64,000 nt of DNA, from the NCBI GenBank assembly GCA_946617675.1, contig CAMOKH010000097.1:23611-87610 (forward strand). The letters are read 5' to 3'. This document shows, piece by piece, positions 21,778 to 32,111 of the stretch (the stretch's first letter is position 1; each line of letters opens with the position of its first letter). The notes under the pieces are model-generated. The model made no database searches and was not told the DNA's origin. It was given only the letters and a program-made list of their open reading frames with translations. This stretch comes from an uncultured Prevotellaceae bacterium. Its GTDB lineage: Bacteria; Bacteroidota; Bacteroidia; Bacteroidales; Bacteroidaceae. The position numbers were made by a program, and so were the translations under genes.

Positions 21778-24700
21778 ATGAGAAAACTAAAACTATTCAT
21801 GGCAGCCTTCGCCCTCGTCGGCGGAAGCGTTGCGGCAATGGCGCAGACTGATGTCACGTCAACGTATCTCACTAATGCGGACTTCTCGCAGGGAACACCG
21901 ATTGGCAACCATCTGTGTGGCTATGGTAAGGATATGGAAACTAATGGAACCACCCACTATGGCATTCAAGATGTGACGGGGTGGACTAAAGTGGTCACTG
22001 ATGCTGATAATTCTAACGCTTCCTATCCTAATTCAGGTATGGGCGGTGCCATTTTCTCCTATGGAAGCAATTGGCAATTGAAGGGAAACAATAAGGCTGC
22101 TCCAGCTGAAGGTCCTAATGGTGCGACAGGCAATTGCCTCGGTTTCTTCGCCGTTTGGGGCTGTGGCGGCTATTATTATCAGGATGTAACTCTTCCTGCC
22201 GGTAAATACACCATCACCGTACCGATGTATAATCAAAGTGGTACACAGGAAAACACGACTTACACGGGCTTCTTCCCCACCGAAGGAACAAATAGGACTG
22301 TGGCCGTCAATCCCACTGTCGGTTCATGGGTAAACCAGACCGTGACATTCACCTTGGACGCCGAGACTGCCGGACAGATTCGCCTCGGTTATAAGTCTAC
22401 AGGCAGTGGCTCTGGTGCTAACCCTCATATCTTTATTGACTGCGTTAAGATTGAGTACACCGACATCGCATTAGGAGGTGCCCAAGATATACTTGAAGGT
22501 TTCATAAAGAAAGCTGAAGCCTTAAACGGTGTCCTTGGTAACGCAAACTTGACTTCAGCTATTAGTTCTGCAAAAACCACACTGGCAGAGGCTACATCCT
22601 CAACTGACGTTGAAGATGCAGCCAACGAACTTAAAAGTGCAATCGACGATGCATTGGATAATGCAGAGCCAGTGTCTTTGGTTAATGGAGACTTTAATAC
22701 ATCCCCCAATATAAAAAAAGATGGCAGTAGCAGTGTGTCGTTTATTGACCCTGCTACAGAAGAAAAACCGTATATTTATCCAGTCTCCGGTTGGACTCCA
22801 AATTTTAAATTTAAATCAACTGCTTCCCAAGGTACGACAGCTTCATACGGTGCAACAATAACAGGTGATAAAGGTAATAACGGGACAAATCCTCCTTCGG
22901 CAGACATGTTTGGTAGTTCTGAAGGAGCTGCGCTCCACTTGTCATCAGGCTGGGGTGATCAGGCTCGGTATAAGCAGGTAATTGAGTCTTTGTCCTCTGG
23001 TCGTTACCTGTTCTACTACGAGGCGAATAATCAGAATGCGAGCGCAACAACACTTGTCGACAACTTCTTTGGTGTAAGTGGATTAGCAGGCGACTTTTAT
23101 GGTACGTCTAATAGTTTTGTTTATTCAAATGCGAAATCATTCCCATATAACGAATGGGTTGCCAATGCTTTCGAGTTTGATGTTGCTAAAGAGTCAACTG
23201 TTACATTCCATGTCGGTGTTACGGGTTCAACAGGCGGTTCTGCCTCTGCACCAAAGCTTTGGGTAGATAATGTTCTGATATACCGTATAGCAGATATTAT
23301 TGTCACTGACGAAGATGCGAGCAAGATTATAGCTGAGGCTGAAGGCCTCTCCTCTGCTGCCATGAAAGCTGAATACAAGTCTGAAATCAATCAAACTTTG
23401 AGCGATTTCAAGGGCTCCCAAACGATGAGTAACTATATAAAACTTAACAGTGCACTCGCCAAAGCGCAGGAGAGCGCAAACATTTACAAGAAACTTGACG
23501 TTGCCATTAAAAACGCAGAAAGTTGGTCAACGCAGGGTACTGCTGCGACTCTTCGTTCAAAATATAATGCAGGTCAATATGATGACGAAGCAACTGAGAC
23601 CAGTATCTATGAAGAATATCAATCTGCGGAAATTTCTGCACTTGCCGATAACGATGCGTCAGACTGGACTTCAGCTTTATTGAACCCAAGTTTTGAAACA
23701 GGAGACCTGACGGGATGGAGCGCAGAAAAGCGTGATGATACCGGGGCTAAGGAGAATAGTAATAGCACATATACTATTACTGGTGCAGATGGTAAATATG
23801 TGTTTAATACATGGGGCGGCACTGCTGAAAATAATGTTTATCAGACTGTGAAAGGTTTACCCGCAGGCACCTATACGCTAAGTGCTCTGCTTGCAGGGTT
23901 TAAAGGAGAAAAACTCGTTTTAGCTGCAGGTGATGAGACCAGTTCTGTGACTGTTGAAGGTGATAAGACTGTAGGCTATACTGTAAATGTCGTATTTGAA
24001 CATTCTGGCGGCGATTTGCTTATTAAAGCAAGTAATACCAAGAGTCAGGAGACCAGCGACAGATCCTTCCTCAAGGCAGACAACTTTAGACTTATGGCAG
24101 GTGGCCTGGCTAATGATTACACAGCCCTTAATACCGCTATAGATCTTGCAGAGTCTAAGAAACTCGGCTTTGAAAGTGGGGAGTATGCACCTTATAATAA
24201 TGTTGAAGCTTTAGAGGCTTTAGTGAAGGCTAAGGCTATTGACCAAAAGGGAGATAATAGCCAAAGCTATATTGACGGCTTGGTAGAAAAACTGAACAAT
24301 TGGACAGCTAATTCTGGCGACGTAGATATTATCTTTAATGGGCATTTCGCTCAGGCAGATGGATGGAATCCTTTAGGATGGAGTCGTAGCAATGGTGCAT
24401 GGGGACAGCAGATATCAGGAATTGAAGCTTCTACAGGAGCAGAGAATGGTACTGCTTGGTACTACAATACAGAAGGTGCATGGGAATATGGTAAAGCAGG
24501 TGTTTACACCATGCCGCTTCTTGAAAACACCTGGTATACGCTGACCTTTAAATACCGTTCTCACGAGGATAATTCGAATAATTGGATGAAGGCTTCTGTC
24601 TTAAATGAAGAAGGAGAAGGCTTGTCTGAAACACAGTTCGAAAAGAACGGAAGTAAAACTAACTTTGTAACTGCGAAAGCAACATTCTGTACAGGTGCGG

Positions 24701-25317
24701 CAGGGAATTATATACTGAGACTTTATCAGTCTGGTAATACTCATTTGACAGATGTCTCTATCGTCAAGGCTACCCCCGAGAGCGTCACTGTCGGCTCTGA
24801 CGGCTATGCTACCTACGTCGGCGAATACGACCTCGACTTCTCGGCTACCGACATCAAGGCCTACACGGCTAAGGTTGCCGACGGCAAGGTGGTGCTGACC
24901 CAGATTGAGAAGGTGGCTGCCGGTACGCCCGTGGTGCTCTATTACGAAGGTGGCAAGACCGAGGATATTCCGTTCGCTGCTACAACTGACACGCCCGCCG
25001 AAAGCGACCTCGTGGCTGGTAACGGCGCAAAGGTTACTACCATCGACGGCACCTACACCAACTACATCCTGAATAACGGCAAGGGCATCGGCTTCTACCA
25101 GGCTAACAACCAGACCGTCGATAAGGGCCGTGCTTACCTGCACGTGGCTGGTACTTCAGAGGCTCGTCTGGCTGTCGTCTTCGGCGATGCCACTGGTATC
25201 AGCAGTGTGAAGGCTGCTGCCGACGGCGAGGCTGTCTACAACCTCAACGGTCAGCGCGTGAAGAACGCCTCGAAGGGTCTCTTCATCATTGGCGGCAAGA
25301 AGGTCGTGGTGAAGTAA
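21778..25317 (+). CDS. Large secreted multidomain protein with C-terminal sorting-like tail
   Basis: Signal peptide MRKLKLFMAAFALVGGSVAAMAQ; repeated carbohydrate-binding-like LVNGDFNTSPNI / LLNPSFETGDLTGW / IFNGHFAQADGW blocks; C-terminus AVYNLNGQRVKNASKGLFIIGGKKVVVK. Confidence 0.75.
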   Translation: MRKLKLFMAAFALVGGSVAAMAQTDVTSTYLTNADFSQGTPIGNHLCGYGKDMETNGTTHYGIQDVTGWTKVVTDADNSNASYPNSGMGGAIFSYGSNWQLKGNNKAAPAEGPNGATGNCLGFFAVWGCGGYYYQDVTLPAGKYTITVPMYNQSGTQENTTYTGFFPTEGTNRTVAVNPTVGSWVNQTVTFTLDAETAGQIRLGYKSTGSGSGANPHIFIDCVKIEYTDIALGGAQDILEGFIKKAEALNGVLGNANLTSAISSAKTTLAEATSSTDVEDAANELKSAIDDALDNAEPVSLVNGDFNTSPNIKKDGSSSVSFIDPATEEKPYIYPVSGWTPNFKFKSTASQGTTASYGATITGDKGNNGTNPPSADMFGSSEGAALHLSSGWGDQARYKQVIESLSSGRYLFYYEANNQNASATTLVDNFFGVSGLAGDFYGTSNSFVYSNAKSFPYNEWVANAFEFDVAKESTVTFHVGVTGSTGGSASAPKLWVDNVLIYRIADIIVTDEDASKIIAEAEGLSSAAMKAEYKSEINQTLSDFKGSQTMSNYIKLNSALAKAQESANIYKKLDVAIKNAESWSTQGTAATLRSKYNAGQYDDEATETSIYEEYQSAEISALADNDASDWTSALLNPSFETGDLTGWSAEKRDDTGAKENSNSTYTITGADGKYVFNTWGGTAENNVYQTVKGLPAGTYTLSALLAGFKGEKLVLAAGDETSSVTVEGDKTVGYTVNVVFEHSGGDLLIKASNTKSQETSDRSFLKADNFRLMAGGLANDYTALNTAIDLAESKKLGFESGEYAPYNNVEALEALVKAKAIDQKGDNSQSYIDGLVEKLNNWTANSGDVDIIFNGHFAQADGWNPLGWSRSNGAWGQQISGIEASTGAENGTAWYYNTEGAWEYGKAGVYTMPLLENTWYTLTFKYRSHEDNSNNWMKASVLNEEGEGLSETQFEKNGSKTNFVTAKATFCTGAAGNYILRLYQSGNTHLTDVSIVKATPESVTVGSDGYATYVGEYDLDFSATDIKAYTAKVADGKVVLTQIEKVAAGTPVVLYYEGGKTEDIPFAATTDTPAESDLVAGNGAKVTTIDGTYTNYILNNGKGIGFYQANNQTVDKGRAYLHVAGTSEARLAVVFGDATGISSVKAAADGEAVYNLNGQRVKNASKGLFIIGGKKVVVK

Positions 25318-25320
25318 AGC

Positions 25321-25354
25321 CCCACCCCCGGCCCCTCCCCCGTAGGGAGGGGGA
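25321..25354. repeat. Partial GC-rich inverted repeat (same family as 15796-15877), possible terminator
   Basis: cccacccccggcccctcccccgtagggaggggga directly after stop codon at 25317. Confidence 0.6.
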
Positions 25355-25418
25355 GAACTGGGAGTGGAAGGAATAAGTGAAAAGTGATCAATGAAAAGTT
25401 AATAAGAAACGAAAGAAT

Positions 25419-25580
25419 ATGAAAAAGCAATATGAGATTCCCGCAGTGGAAGTAATGGAGACAACGACCGAGGCACTGCTCCAGGCCTCGCTGCCCCTGA
25501 TTGACGAGGGCGCCACTGGCTCTGGCATGAGTCGCGAGACAGAGGATGAGGTGGAACTGCCGAAGTTCATCTTCGAGTAG
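25419..25580 (+). CDS. Small 53-aa protein MKKQYEIPAVEVMETTTEALLQASLPLIDEGATGSGMSRETEDEVELPKFIFE
   Basis: Below the ORF-track cutoff; ATG with purine-rich upstream gaaacgaaagaat; MKKxYxxPxxEVxxxxxxxxLLxxS pattern resembles short ORFs common in Bacteroidales. Confidence 0.6.
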   Translation: MKKQYEIPAVEVMETTTEALLQASLPLIDEGATGSGMSRETEDEVELPKFIFE

Positions 25581-25675
25581 TCCTCGCTTACCAGTAAGCA
25601 AGGCGGTCTGACCCACAAAGTGGGCAGGCCGCCGTTTTTGGTTCAGAAATATTTGGCCGTCTGAGAATTGTTTTG

Positions 25676-25683
25676 TATCTTTG
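25676..25683 (+). promoter_or_regulatory. Bacteroidetes -7 box TATCTTTG with upstream TTTG
   Basis: ATTTGG at 25651 then ttgTATCTTTGtg; 28 nt before ATG at 25711. Confidence 0.7.
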
Positions 25684-25710
25684 TGCGCTGAAACATTATC
25701 CACTATTTAT

Positions 25711-28068
25711 ATGAAGAAACTACTGACAATCTTTCTCTTGGCCTCGATAGCCTGGCAGCCCGTCGTGGCTGCACTTAAGGACGGTGGCGAGTACTACATC
25801 TGGCTGAACATCTACGAGAAGCTGATAGGAACCAACGAGGCGGGCGATGGCCCGGCCTTGTCGGCGTATGGAACCAAGACCGACGGCTACGTGTTCGTGG
25901 CTGAGTCGTCGGGCGAGGCCGGCTACTTCCTGCTGCGGCAGAAGTCGAGCGGCAAGTATCTGGCTGCCAGCGGCAAAAACAACTGGAGCATTACCTTAGA
26001 GTCGAAGCAGACCGCCGACCGCTTCCGCTGGAAGATGACCGGCCCCGACAGCTATGCCTACCTGACCAACAAGAAGAATAGCAGCAGCTTCGTAGGTGTC
26101 GACGGTGCCAATAAGGGCTCTGAATATGTCGGCATCTACTACGACAAGCGCAAGAGCAGCCACGGGCAGTTCTCGGTCATTCCCGCCAGCGGGACGTGGG
26201 ACGAGGCGCGCCGGGCCTACTGCTCGGGCGACTACAAGAATGCGCAGGGCGTGAACGAGGTAGACTACTGTCAGCTCAGCGACATGGCCGTTGACCGCTC
26301 TGACGCCGTGGACATCCACATCACGGCCAACGACAACCCGATGCTGGGCAGCAGCACGGTGAACCTGGGCAGCGACCGCACGTGGCTCATCTTCGACAAC
26401 ATCGTGCCCAGCAAGGTCATCAGTACCTACCTGAAGTATGTCACCATCAACGGCGCAGCGGCCAAGAACGGCACGAACTGCCGCGTGGCCATCTACCTGA
26501 ACGGTGCCGCCGTCATCCCCCTGCCTGAGGTAGCTATGACGTGCGACGGCACCGAAGGCGAGTTCACCCTGGCCGTGGGCAACCACAAGGACTTGGCGGA
26601 ACAGGACCAGAGCAACACCATGACCAGCTTCACCCTGCGTCGCGGCTATATGGCCACGCTGGCCTGCGGCAGCAACGGCTCGTGGTACAGCCGTGTCTTC
26701 GTGGCTGACCATGCCGACCAGGTGGTCACGCTTCCTAATCCGCTGGCCAAGCGTGTGTCGTCGGTCAACATCAAGCCCTGGCAGTATCTGTCGAAGAAAG
26801 GGTGGGGAAACACAAGCGGCTCCAACGGCGGCCCCGGACTGAGGGCCACCTGGTTCTGGTCGTGGAGTGCCGGCTACAGCTCGACAACGGATATGGAGTA
26901 TGTGCCCTGTCGGCAACACGTATATTGGCCAAGTGCTGATGAAGTAAACAACAAGACGGCCACGGCTGCCATATCCATCAACGAGCCAGACCATCCGGAG
27001 CAGCATACGAAACACGAAACAAAACCATGTACCTGCCCTGTCGATAACAATAACAAAATCACAGAATGGACGGCATACGGCTATAACGATGACTTTCAGG
27101 CCAGTGGCGGCCGCATTGGCTCACCCCAACCGCAGAAGGATGGTGACTTCAGCTATCTGACACAGTATTTTAAGTATGTTGATGAGAATAACAATCATTC
27201 GCGTTGCGACATTGCCGTCAGCCATGCCTATCTGCCTATAGGAGGCCGCAATGCCAACGACTATGCTAAGTATGTTACCGACACTTACTGGAATCTTTGG
27301 AACAGCGTCAAGCGCCCCATCTGGCTGACAGAGCTGGAGGTGGGAGCAACCTGGAATAGCAACTCGTCGGTAATCAACACCGATGACAAGGCACGTGAAT
27401 ACCTGCAGGCCTTGTTGCAGCGTTTGGAGGAGAGTGATTACATAGAGCGCTACGCCATCTACGGCTTCGACTGGTGGCGTAATTATATGTACTGGGATGC
27501 CAATGTCAGCAAGGGGCTGACCCCCGCTGGCCAGGTCTACCGCGACCACCGCGCCGGCTTTGCCTACAATAAGAATAACATCAAGATTCCGGTCTGGTGG
27601 GCCGACAGTGCCAAGAAGCCCGGCCTGAAATACGAGGCCGCTGAGGATGGCGGCAGCCTGACCTTCACCGTCAGCAATACCAACGGCGATGCCACGGGCG
27701 ACATCATCATCGAGCATAAGCCTGCCGGCAGCAGCGAGTGGCAGGAGTTGGCCCGGTTTGAGGATAACCGAACGCTGCTTGAAGGCACGACGGTAGATAT
27801 CAGCGTGCCCATGAGCAAACTCCATCCCTTAGGCGGCACGTTCAGGGTCGTGTCGACGACACTCTATGGTGGCAGCCAGACCAGCGACGAGGCCGAGGGC
27901 TACGCCTATGCCGACTATGATGGCAGTGGCACGGTCGATGCTGCCGACGTGAAGCACCTCGTAGGCCGTGTCCTTGGCCTGACGTCCGGTGGCTATGCCG
28001 ACATCGACGGCAACGGCGTGGTCAACATTGCCGACGTGACGGCGCTCGTCAGTCTACTGCTTGAGTAG
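25711..28068 (+). CDS. Secreted glycoside hydrolase (Asl1/GH128-like catalytic core) with C-terminal type I dockerin
   Basis: KPWQYLSKKGWGN...TWFWSWSAGYSSTTDMEYVPCRQHVYWP; DIAVSHAYLP, RPIWLTELEVG, YAIYGFDWWRN; DYDGSGTVDAADVKHLVGRVLG...DIDGNGVVNIADVTALVSLLLE. Confidence 0.75.
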   Translation: MKKLLTIFLLASIAWQPVVAALKDGGEYYIWLNIYEKLIGTNEAGDGPALSAYGTKTDGYVFVAESSGEAGYFLLRQKSSGKYLAASGKNNWSITLESKQTADRFRWKMTGPDSYAYLTNKKNSSSFVGVDGANKGSEYVGIYYDKRKSSHGQFSVIPASGTWDEARRAYCSGDYKNAQGVNEVDYCQLSDMAVDRSDAVDIHITANDNPMLGSSTVNLGSDRTWLIFDNIVPSKVISTYLKYVTINGAAAKNGTNCRVAIYLNGAAVIPLPEVAMTCDGTEGEFTLAVGNHKDLAEQDQSNTMTSFTLRRGYMATLACGSNGSWYSRVFVADHADQVVTLPNPLAKRVSSVNIKPWQYLSKKGWGNTSGSNGGPGLRATWFWSWSAGYSSTTDMEYVPCRQHVYWPSADEVNNKTATAAISINEPDHPEQHTKHETKPCTCPVDNNNKITEWTAYGYNDDFQASGGRIGSPQPQKDGDFSYLTQYFKYVDENNNHSRCDIAVSHAYLPIGGRNANDYAKYVTDTYWNLWNSVKRPIWLTELEVGATWNSNSSVINTDDKAREYLQALLQRLEESDYIERYAIYGFDWWRNYMYWDANVSKGLTPAGQVYRDHRAGFAYNKNNIKIPVWWADSAKKPGLKYEAAEDGGSLTFTVSNTNGDATGDIIIEHKPAGSSEWQELARFEDNRTLLEGTTVDISVPMSKLHPLGGTFRVVSTTLYGGSQTSDEAEGYAYADYDGSGTVDAADVKHLVGRVLGLTSGGYADIDGNGVVNIADVTALVSLLLE

Positions 28069-28692
28069 CTTCATGTATTCGTCGTAACTGATATACCGCC
28101 CGCCCATTGACTTGAGGTGGGCGGTTTCTAATTGGCAGTCGATGACCGTGCCGCCTAACCGCTCAAGGGTGCGAGCCAGATAGATGAGGGCCAGCTTCGA
28201 GGCACTGGGCACGAGCGAGAACATGCTCTCGCCGAAGAAGGCCCGCCCCAGGTTGACACCGTAGAGCCCGCCCACCAGCCGCTCGTCCTCCCACACCTCG
28301 ACGCTGGCGGCGAAGCCTTGGCGGTGGAGCTCGGTGTAGGCCCTGACCATGTCGGGGCCGAGCCAGGCTCCCTTCTCGAAGTATCGCAGTCGGCAGCAAT
28401 GGCCGATGACGCCCTCGAAGTCCTCGTTCAGGCTCAGGCGGTAGCGGTCTTTGTTCATCAGCGTGCGCATGGAGTGGCTGACGTGAATCTCGCTGGGGAA
28501 GATGACGAAGCGCTGCATGGGGCAGTACCAGACGGGGTCGATACGGCGGAAGTCGTACCACGGGAAGATGCCGTTCTGGTAGGCCAGCAGCAGGCGGTCG
28601 ACGCTCAGGTCGCCGCCCACGGCTATGCAGCCGTCGTCGTCACCATAGTGTGGGTCGGGGAACCACAGGTCGTCATCTAATTCGCAAACCAC
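28054..28692 (-). CDS. aat: Leucyl/phenylalanyl-tRNA--protein transferase
   Basis: WFPDPHYGDDDGCIAVGGDLSVDRLLLAYQNGIFPWY, VEVWEDERLVGGLYGVNLGRAFFGESMFS, IDCQLETAHLKSMGGRYISYDEY; GTG start. Confidence 0.95.
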   Translation of the reverse strand: MVCELDDDLWFPDPHYGDDDGCIAVGGDLSVDRLLLAYQNGIFPWYDFRRIDPVWYCPMQRFVIFPSEIHVSHSMRTLMNKDRYRLSLNEDFEGVIGHCCRLRYFEKGAWLGPDMVRAYTELHRQGFAASVEVWEDERLVGGLYGVNLGRAFFGESMFSLVPSASKLALIYLARTLERLGGTVIDCQLETAHLKSMGGRYISYDEYMKLLKQ

Positions 28693-28693
28693 C

Positions 28694-30931
28694 TTATGAA
28701 TTGAGAATTGAGAGATGAGAATTGAGAATTGATACAGTGACGTCGCCGCCCTCCTTGAGTCGGCCGAAGAGGATTTCGCGCATGAGCAGGGGCTTCAGCT
28801 GCTGACCGATGACGCGGTCCATCTCGCGTGCACCGTATTCGCGTGTAAAGCCCTGGTTGAGCAGATGGTCGAAGGCCTCGTCGGTCAGCGTCATCGTCAC
28901 CCCTCGGGCCGTCAGCTTCTGCTGCAGTTCGCCCAGCTTCTTGCGCAGGATGCGGGTGGCCATCGGGCGGTCCATGTCGTGGAAGACGACGGTGCCGCTG
29001 AGGCGGTTCAGGAACTCGGGCTTGAACGTCTTCTTCACCTGACTGAGCATGGCTTCGCCGCGCGACGTCGTCCCCTGGAAGCCGATGTTGGCCTGCGAGG
29101 CATACTGAGCACCGGCGTTCGAGGTCATGATGACCACAACGTTGCGGAAGTCGGCCCGCCGGCCCTTGTTGTCGGTCAGTCGGGCGTAGTCCATCACCTG
29201 CAGCAGGATGTTGTAGATGTCCTGGTGGGCCTTCTCAATCTCGTCAAGCAGCAGCACGCAGTTCGGCGTCTTGCGTATGGCGTCGGTCAGCAGTCCGCCG
29301 TCCTCGTAGCCCACGTATCCGGCGGGCGAGCCAATGAGCTTGGCCACGGTGTGCTTCTCGGTGTACTCGCTCATGTCGAAGCGCACCAGTTCGATGCCCA
29401 TCTCCTGTGCCAGCACGCGTGCCACCTCGGTCTTGCCCACACCGGTAGGTCCGACGAAGAGCAGGGCAGCCAGCGGCTTCTGGTCGTCGGTCAGTCCGGC
29501 CTTGGCCATCTGTACCGACTCCACCACCTGGCGCACGGCCTCGTCCTGGCCGTAGATGCGAGCCAGCAGTCGTTCGCTGAGCGTCTCGAGGGCGGCGTTG
29601 TCGTCCTGTCTCATGGCCAGTGCGTCCACCTTGCACGTCTTGGCCAGCGTGTCGGCGATGTGTGACTTTGTAACTAATTTAGAGTCTAAACTCTCCCCTC
29701 TGCACTCAAGAGCGGCTCCCGCCTCGTCGATGAGGTCGATGGCCTTGTCGGGCAGGAAGCGGTCGCTGATGTACTTGGCGCTGGCCTCCACGGCGTAGTC
29801 GAGGGCTTCGTCGTCGTAGACCACGCCGTGGAACTCCTCGTAGTGGGGCTTCAGCTGCCGCACGATGTTCTTCGTCTCGTCGATGGTCGGCTCGCCGATG
29901 TCAATCTGCAGGAAGCGGCGCACCAGTCCCTTCGAGCGTGCGAAGTGCCGGTTGTACTCCTCGTAGGTGGTCGAGCCGATGAATCGCGGGTTGCCGGCCT
30001 CGAGGTAGGGCTTCAGCATGTTCGAGGCGTCCATCGAGCTCTCGCCGGTGGCGCCGGCGCCGACGAGTGTGTGAATCTCGTCGATGTAGACGATGTTGTT
30101 CTGCGACTCCTGGCTGACGCCGTCCATGATGATCTTGATGCGGTTCTCGAAGTCGCCGCGGTACTGCGTGCCGGCTAGCAGCGTGCCCATGTCGAGCAGG
30201 TAGACGCGGCTGCCCTGCAGGCGCTGGGGCACGTTGCCACTCTTGATGCGGCTCACCAGCCCCCAGACGAGTGCCGTCTTGCCCACGCCCGGCTCGCCGA
30301 CGTGCAGCGGGTTGTTCTTCTCGCGGCGGCAGAGCACCTGAATGGTGCGCTCCAGCTCCTCGTCGCGGCCTATGAGCGGGTTGTGGCTCTCTACGTGGTC
30401 GTTCATGCAGGTGACGAGCCGTCGCCACGACTCTGGCTGTTCGGCGTCGTTGTCGTCGTCGAGCTGTCCGAACTCCTCGTCCAGGTGGTCGTCGAAGTCG
30501 ACGAAGTTGATGAGGTGGCTCATGAAGTGGCTCTCCTTGTCGCCGAGGGCGCTCTTCAGCAGGTAGCAGGCCCACGAGTCGTTCAGGCTGAGCAGCCCCG
30601 TCACGAGGTGTGGCGTGTCGAGTGCCGTCGCGCTGCTGTTGTTCACCTGCTGGCAGGCCGTCGCCAGCAGCTGCTGCATCTGGACCGAGAACGTCAAGGT
30701 GTAGTCATCGTCGCCGGGCACCGACTCTATGGCCGACAGCCTCTCCTCGACCTGCTCTTTGAGCTTCTCCGGTTGGTAGAAGATGTTCAGGGCCGAGTAG
30801 AAGTTGCCGTCGTTGATGAGGGCCAGCAGCAGGTGTTCGGGCATGACGAACTCATGGCGGTACTGCGCGCAGCATTGCATGGCGCTATTCAGCACCCTTG
30901 AGGTGCGCTCTGTCTGTTGGATGTCGGGCAT
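28694..30931 (-). CDS. clpA: ATP-dependent Clp protease ATP-binding subunit ClpA
   Basis: [92 protein letters not shown]. Confidence 0.95.
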   Translation of the reverse strand: MPDIQQTERTSRVLNSAMQCCAQYRHEFVMPEHLLLALINDGNFYSALNIFYQPEKLKEQVEERLSAIESVPGDDDYTLTFSVQMQQLLATACQQVNNSSATALDTPHLVTGLLSLNDSWACYLLKSALGDKESHFMSHLINFVDFDDHLDEEFGQLDDDNDAEQPESWRRLVTCMNDHVESHNPLIGRDEELERTIQVLCRREKNNPLHVGEPGVGKTALVWGLVSRIKSGNVPQRLQGSRVYLLDMGTLLAGTQYRGDFENRIKIIMDGVSQESQNNIVYIDEIHTLVGAGATGESSMDASNMLKPYLEAGNPRFIGSTTYEEYNRHFARSKGLVRRFLQIDIGEPTIDETKNIVRQLKPHYEEFHGVVYDDEALDYAVEASAKYISDRFLPDKAIDLIDEAGAALECRGESLDSKLVTKSHIADTLAKTCKVDALAMRQDDNAALETLSERLLARIYGQDEAVRQVVESVQMAKAGLTDDQKPLAALLFVGPTGVGKTEVARVLAQEMGIELVRFDMSEYTEKHTVAKLIGSPAGYVGYEDGGLLTDAIRKTPNCVLLLDEIEKAHQDIYNILLQVMDYARLTDNKGRRADFRNVVVIMTSNAGAQYASQANIGFQGTTSRGEAMLSQVKKTFKPEFLNRLSGTVVFHDMDRPMATRILRKKLGELQQKLTARGVTMTLTDEAFDHLLNQGFTREYGAREMDRVIGQQLKPLLMREILFGRLKEGGDVTVSILNSHLSILNS
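28696..28733. repeat. Heptamer tandem repeat at 3' end of clpA (GAATTGA x4 variants)
   Basis: gaattga-gaattga-gagatga-gaattga-gaattga; encodes the C-terminus [12 protein letters not shown]. Confidence 0.8.
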
Positions 30932-30940
30932 GTCTGTGGT

Positions 30941-31243
30941 TTATTCGGGTTCGTAGGTCAGCCTCAGCGGGAAGTGCTCCTCGCGGGCCATGTGGGTAGC
31001 CTTCTGCACTTTCGACACGGCGACGTCGTAGCTGTAGATGCCCACCACGGCCTTGTCGGAGTGGTGTACCTGCAGCATCAGGGCCTCTGCCTCGGCTTCG
31101 GCTTTGAAAAACACGGTGACGAGCACCTTGACGACGAACTCCATCGACGTGAAGTCGTCGTTGTAGATGGTCACCTTGTAGCGTCGCGGCTCGCGCAGGT
31201 CGGTGCGCTGTCGTTCGCGTATGGCTGATTGTTCTTTTGGCAT
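30941..31243 (-). CDS. clpS: ATP-dependent Clp protease adaptor ClpS
   Basis: RRYKVTIYNDDFTSMEFVVKVLVTVF, ALMLQVHHSDKAVVGIYSYDVA. Confidence 0.93.
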   Translation of the reverse strand: MPKEQSAIRERQRTDLREPRRYKVTIYNDDFTSMEFVVKVLVTVFFKAEAEAEALMLQVHHSDKAVVGIYSYDVAVSKVQKATHMAREEHFPLRLTYEPE

Positions 31244-31251
31244 ACTGGCTG

Positions 31252-31259
31252 CAAAAGTA
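31252..31259 (-). promoter_or_regulatory. Bacteroidetes -7 box TACTTTTG for clpS-clpA-aat
   Basis: caaaagta on + strand just upstream of clpS start (31243). Confidence 0.55.
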
Positions 31260-31324
31260 CGCAAAAAAAGCCACACCTGCAAGAGGCGTGGCTTATTTTA
31301 AGACGTTTTATACTTCTGCTGGGT

Positions 31325-31882
31325 TTAGAACGAGTAGTACAGTCCGAAGGTGATGTTGCTGGCATCGAGGCTCACGCCGAACTTGCTGATGTTGTTGTCG
31401 TCGCCGTCGGGGTTGAACAGGTCGTAGCCGATGAAGCCGATGTGCGAGACGAAGCTCACGTTGTCGGTCAGGTTGACGGCCAGACCCGGCTGGAATCCGA
31501 TAGCCAGCTCAGTCCAGTCAGCCTTCGAGGCCGAGGTGAAGCCGAGGCCACCGTCGACGAAGAAGTTCACGCGGCCGAGCTTCGAGAAGGTGTAGCGGGC
31601 GTAGGGAGCAATCGAGAAGGCACTCTCGCTGGGAACGTTGACGTTGCCGAACTTCACGCCGTTGAACTTGTCGCTCTGATAGCCAATCACGGTACCGATG
31701 GCCCACTCCTCGTTCAGGTTGTAGCCAATCTCGGGCATCAGCTTGAAGACGGTCTCGCTCTTGTCGCCGGCCAGCTTCTGGCTGCTCCATGCCTCGACGG
31801 CCACGCTACCACCAATGTAAACCTGAGCGTTCATGCTCATTGCTGCAAAAGCAGCGACCAAAGTCATAAAAATCTTTTTCAT
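31325..31882 (-). CDS. Outer-membrane beta-barrel protein (porin family)
   Basis: MKKIFMTLVAAFAAMSMNAQ signal; alternating beta-strand sequence ending in Phe (NITFGLYYSF). Confidence 0.75.
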   Translation of the reverse strand: MKKIFMTLVAAFAAMSMNAQVYIGGSVAVEAWSSQKLAGDKSETVFKLMPEIGYNLNEEWAIGTVIGYQSDKFNGVKFGNVNVPSESAFSIAPYARYTFSKLGRVNFFVDGGLGFTSASKADWTELAIGFQPGLAVNLTDNVSFVSHIGFIGYDLFNPDGDDNNISKFGVSLDASNITFGLYYSF

Positions 31883-31943
31883 GTTCTTTTTCCTTTCTTT
31901 TCTTTAATGAGTTATTACCTTTGTTAGATTCTCTTATCGACTG

Positions 31944-31951
31944 CAAAGATA
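31944..31951 (-). promoter_or_regulatory. Bacteroidetes -7 box TATCTTTG for OMP gene
   Basis: caaagata on + strand upstream of 31882. Confidence 0.65.
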
Positions 31952-32078
31952 AGCATACTTTGCGGTTCGTTGTTCTTTTTTTGTGTTTTTTTATGTTTTG
32001 TGCGCGCTAACATGACTTATGTCAATTAAAAAGCTATAAAAGAGCGGCGCCGATTGGCCGAATGTCGGCAGAAAAGCG

Positions 32079-32086
32079 TATCTTTG
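32079..32086 (+). promoter_or_regulatory. Bacteroidetes -7 box TATCTTTG for 32112 CDS
   Basis: gcgTATCTTTGcat 26 nt before ATG. Confidence 0.65.
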
Positions 32087-32111
32087 CATATTCTATATAT
32101 AAAATGTACGT

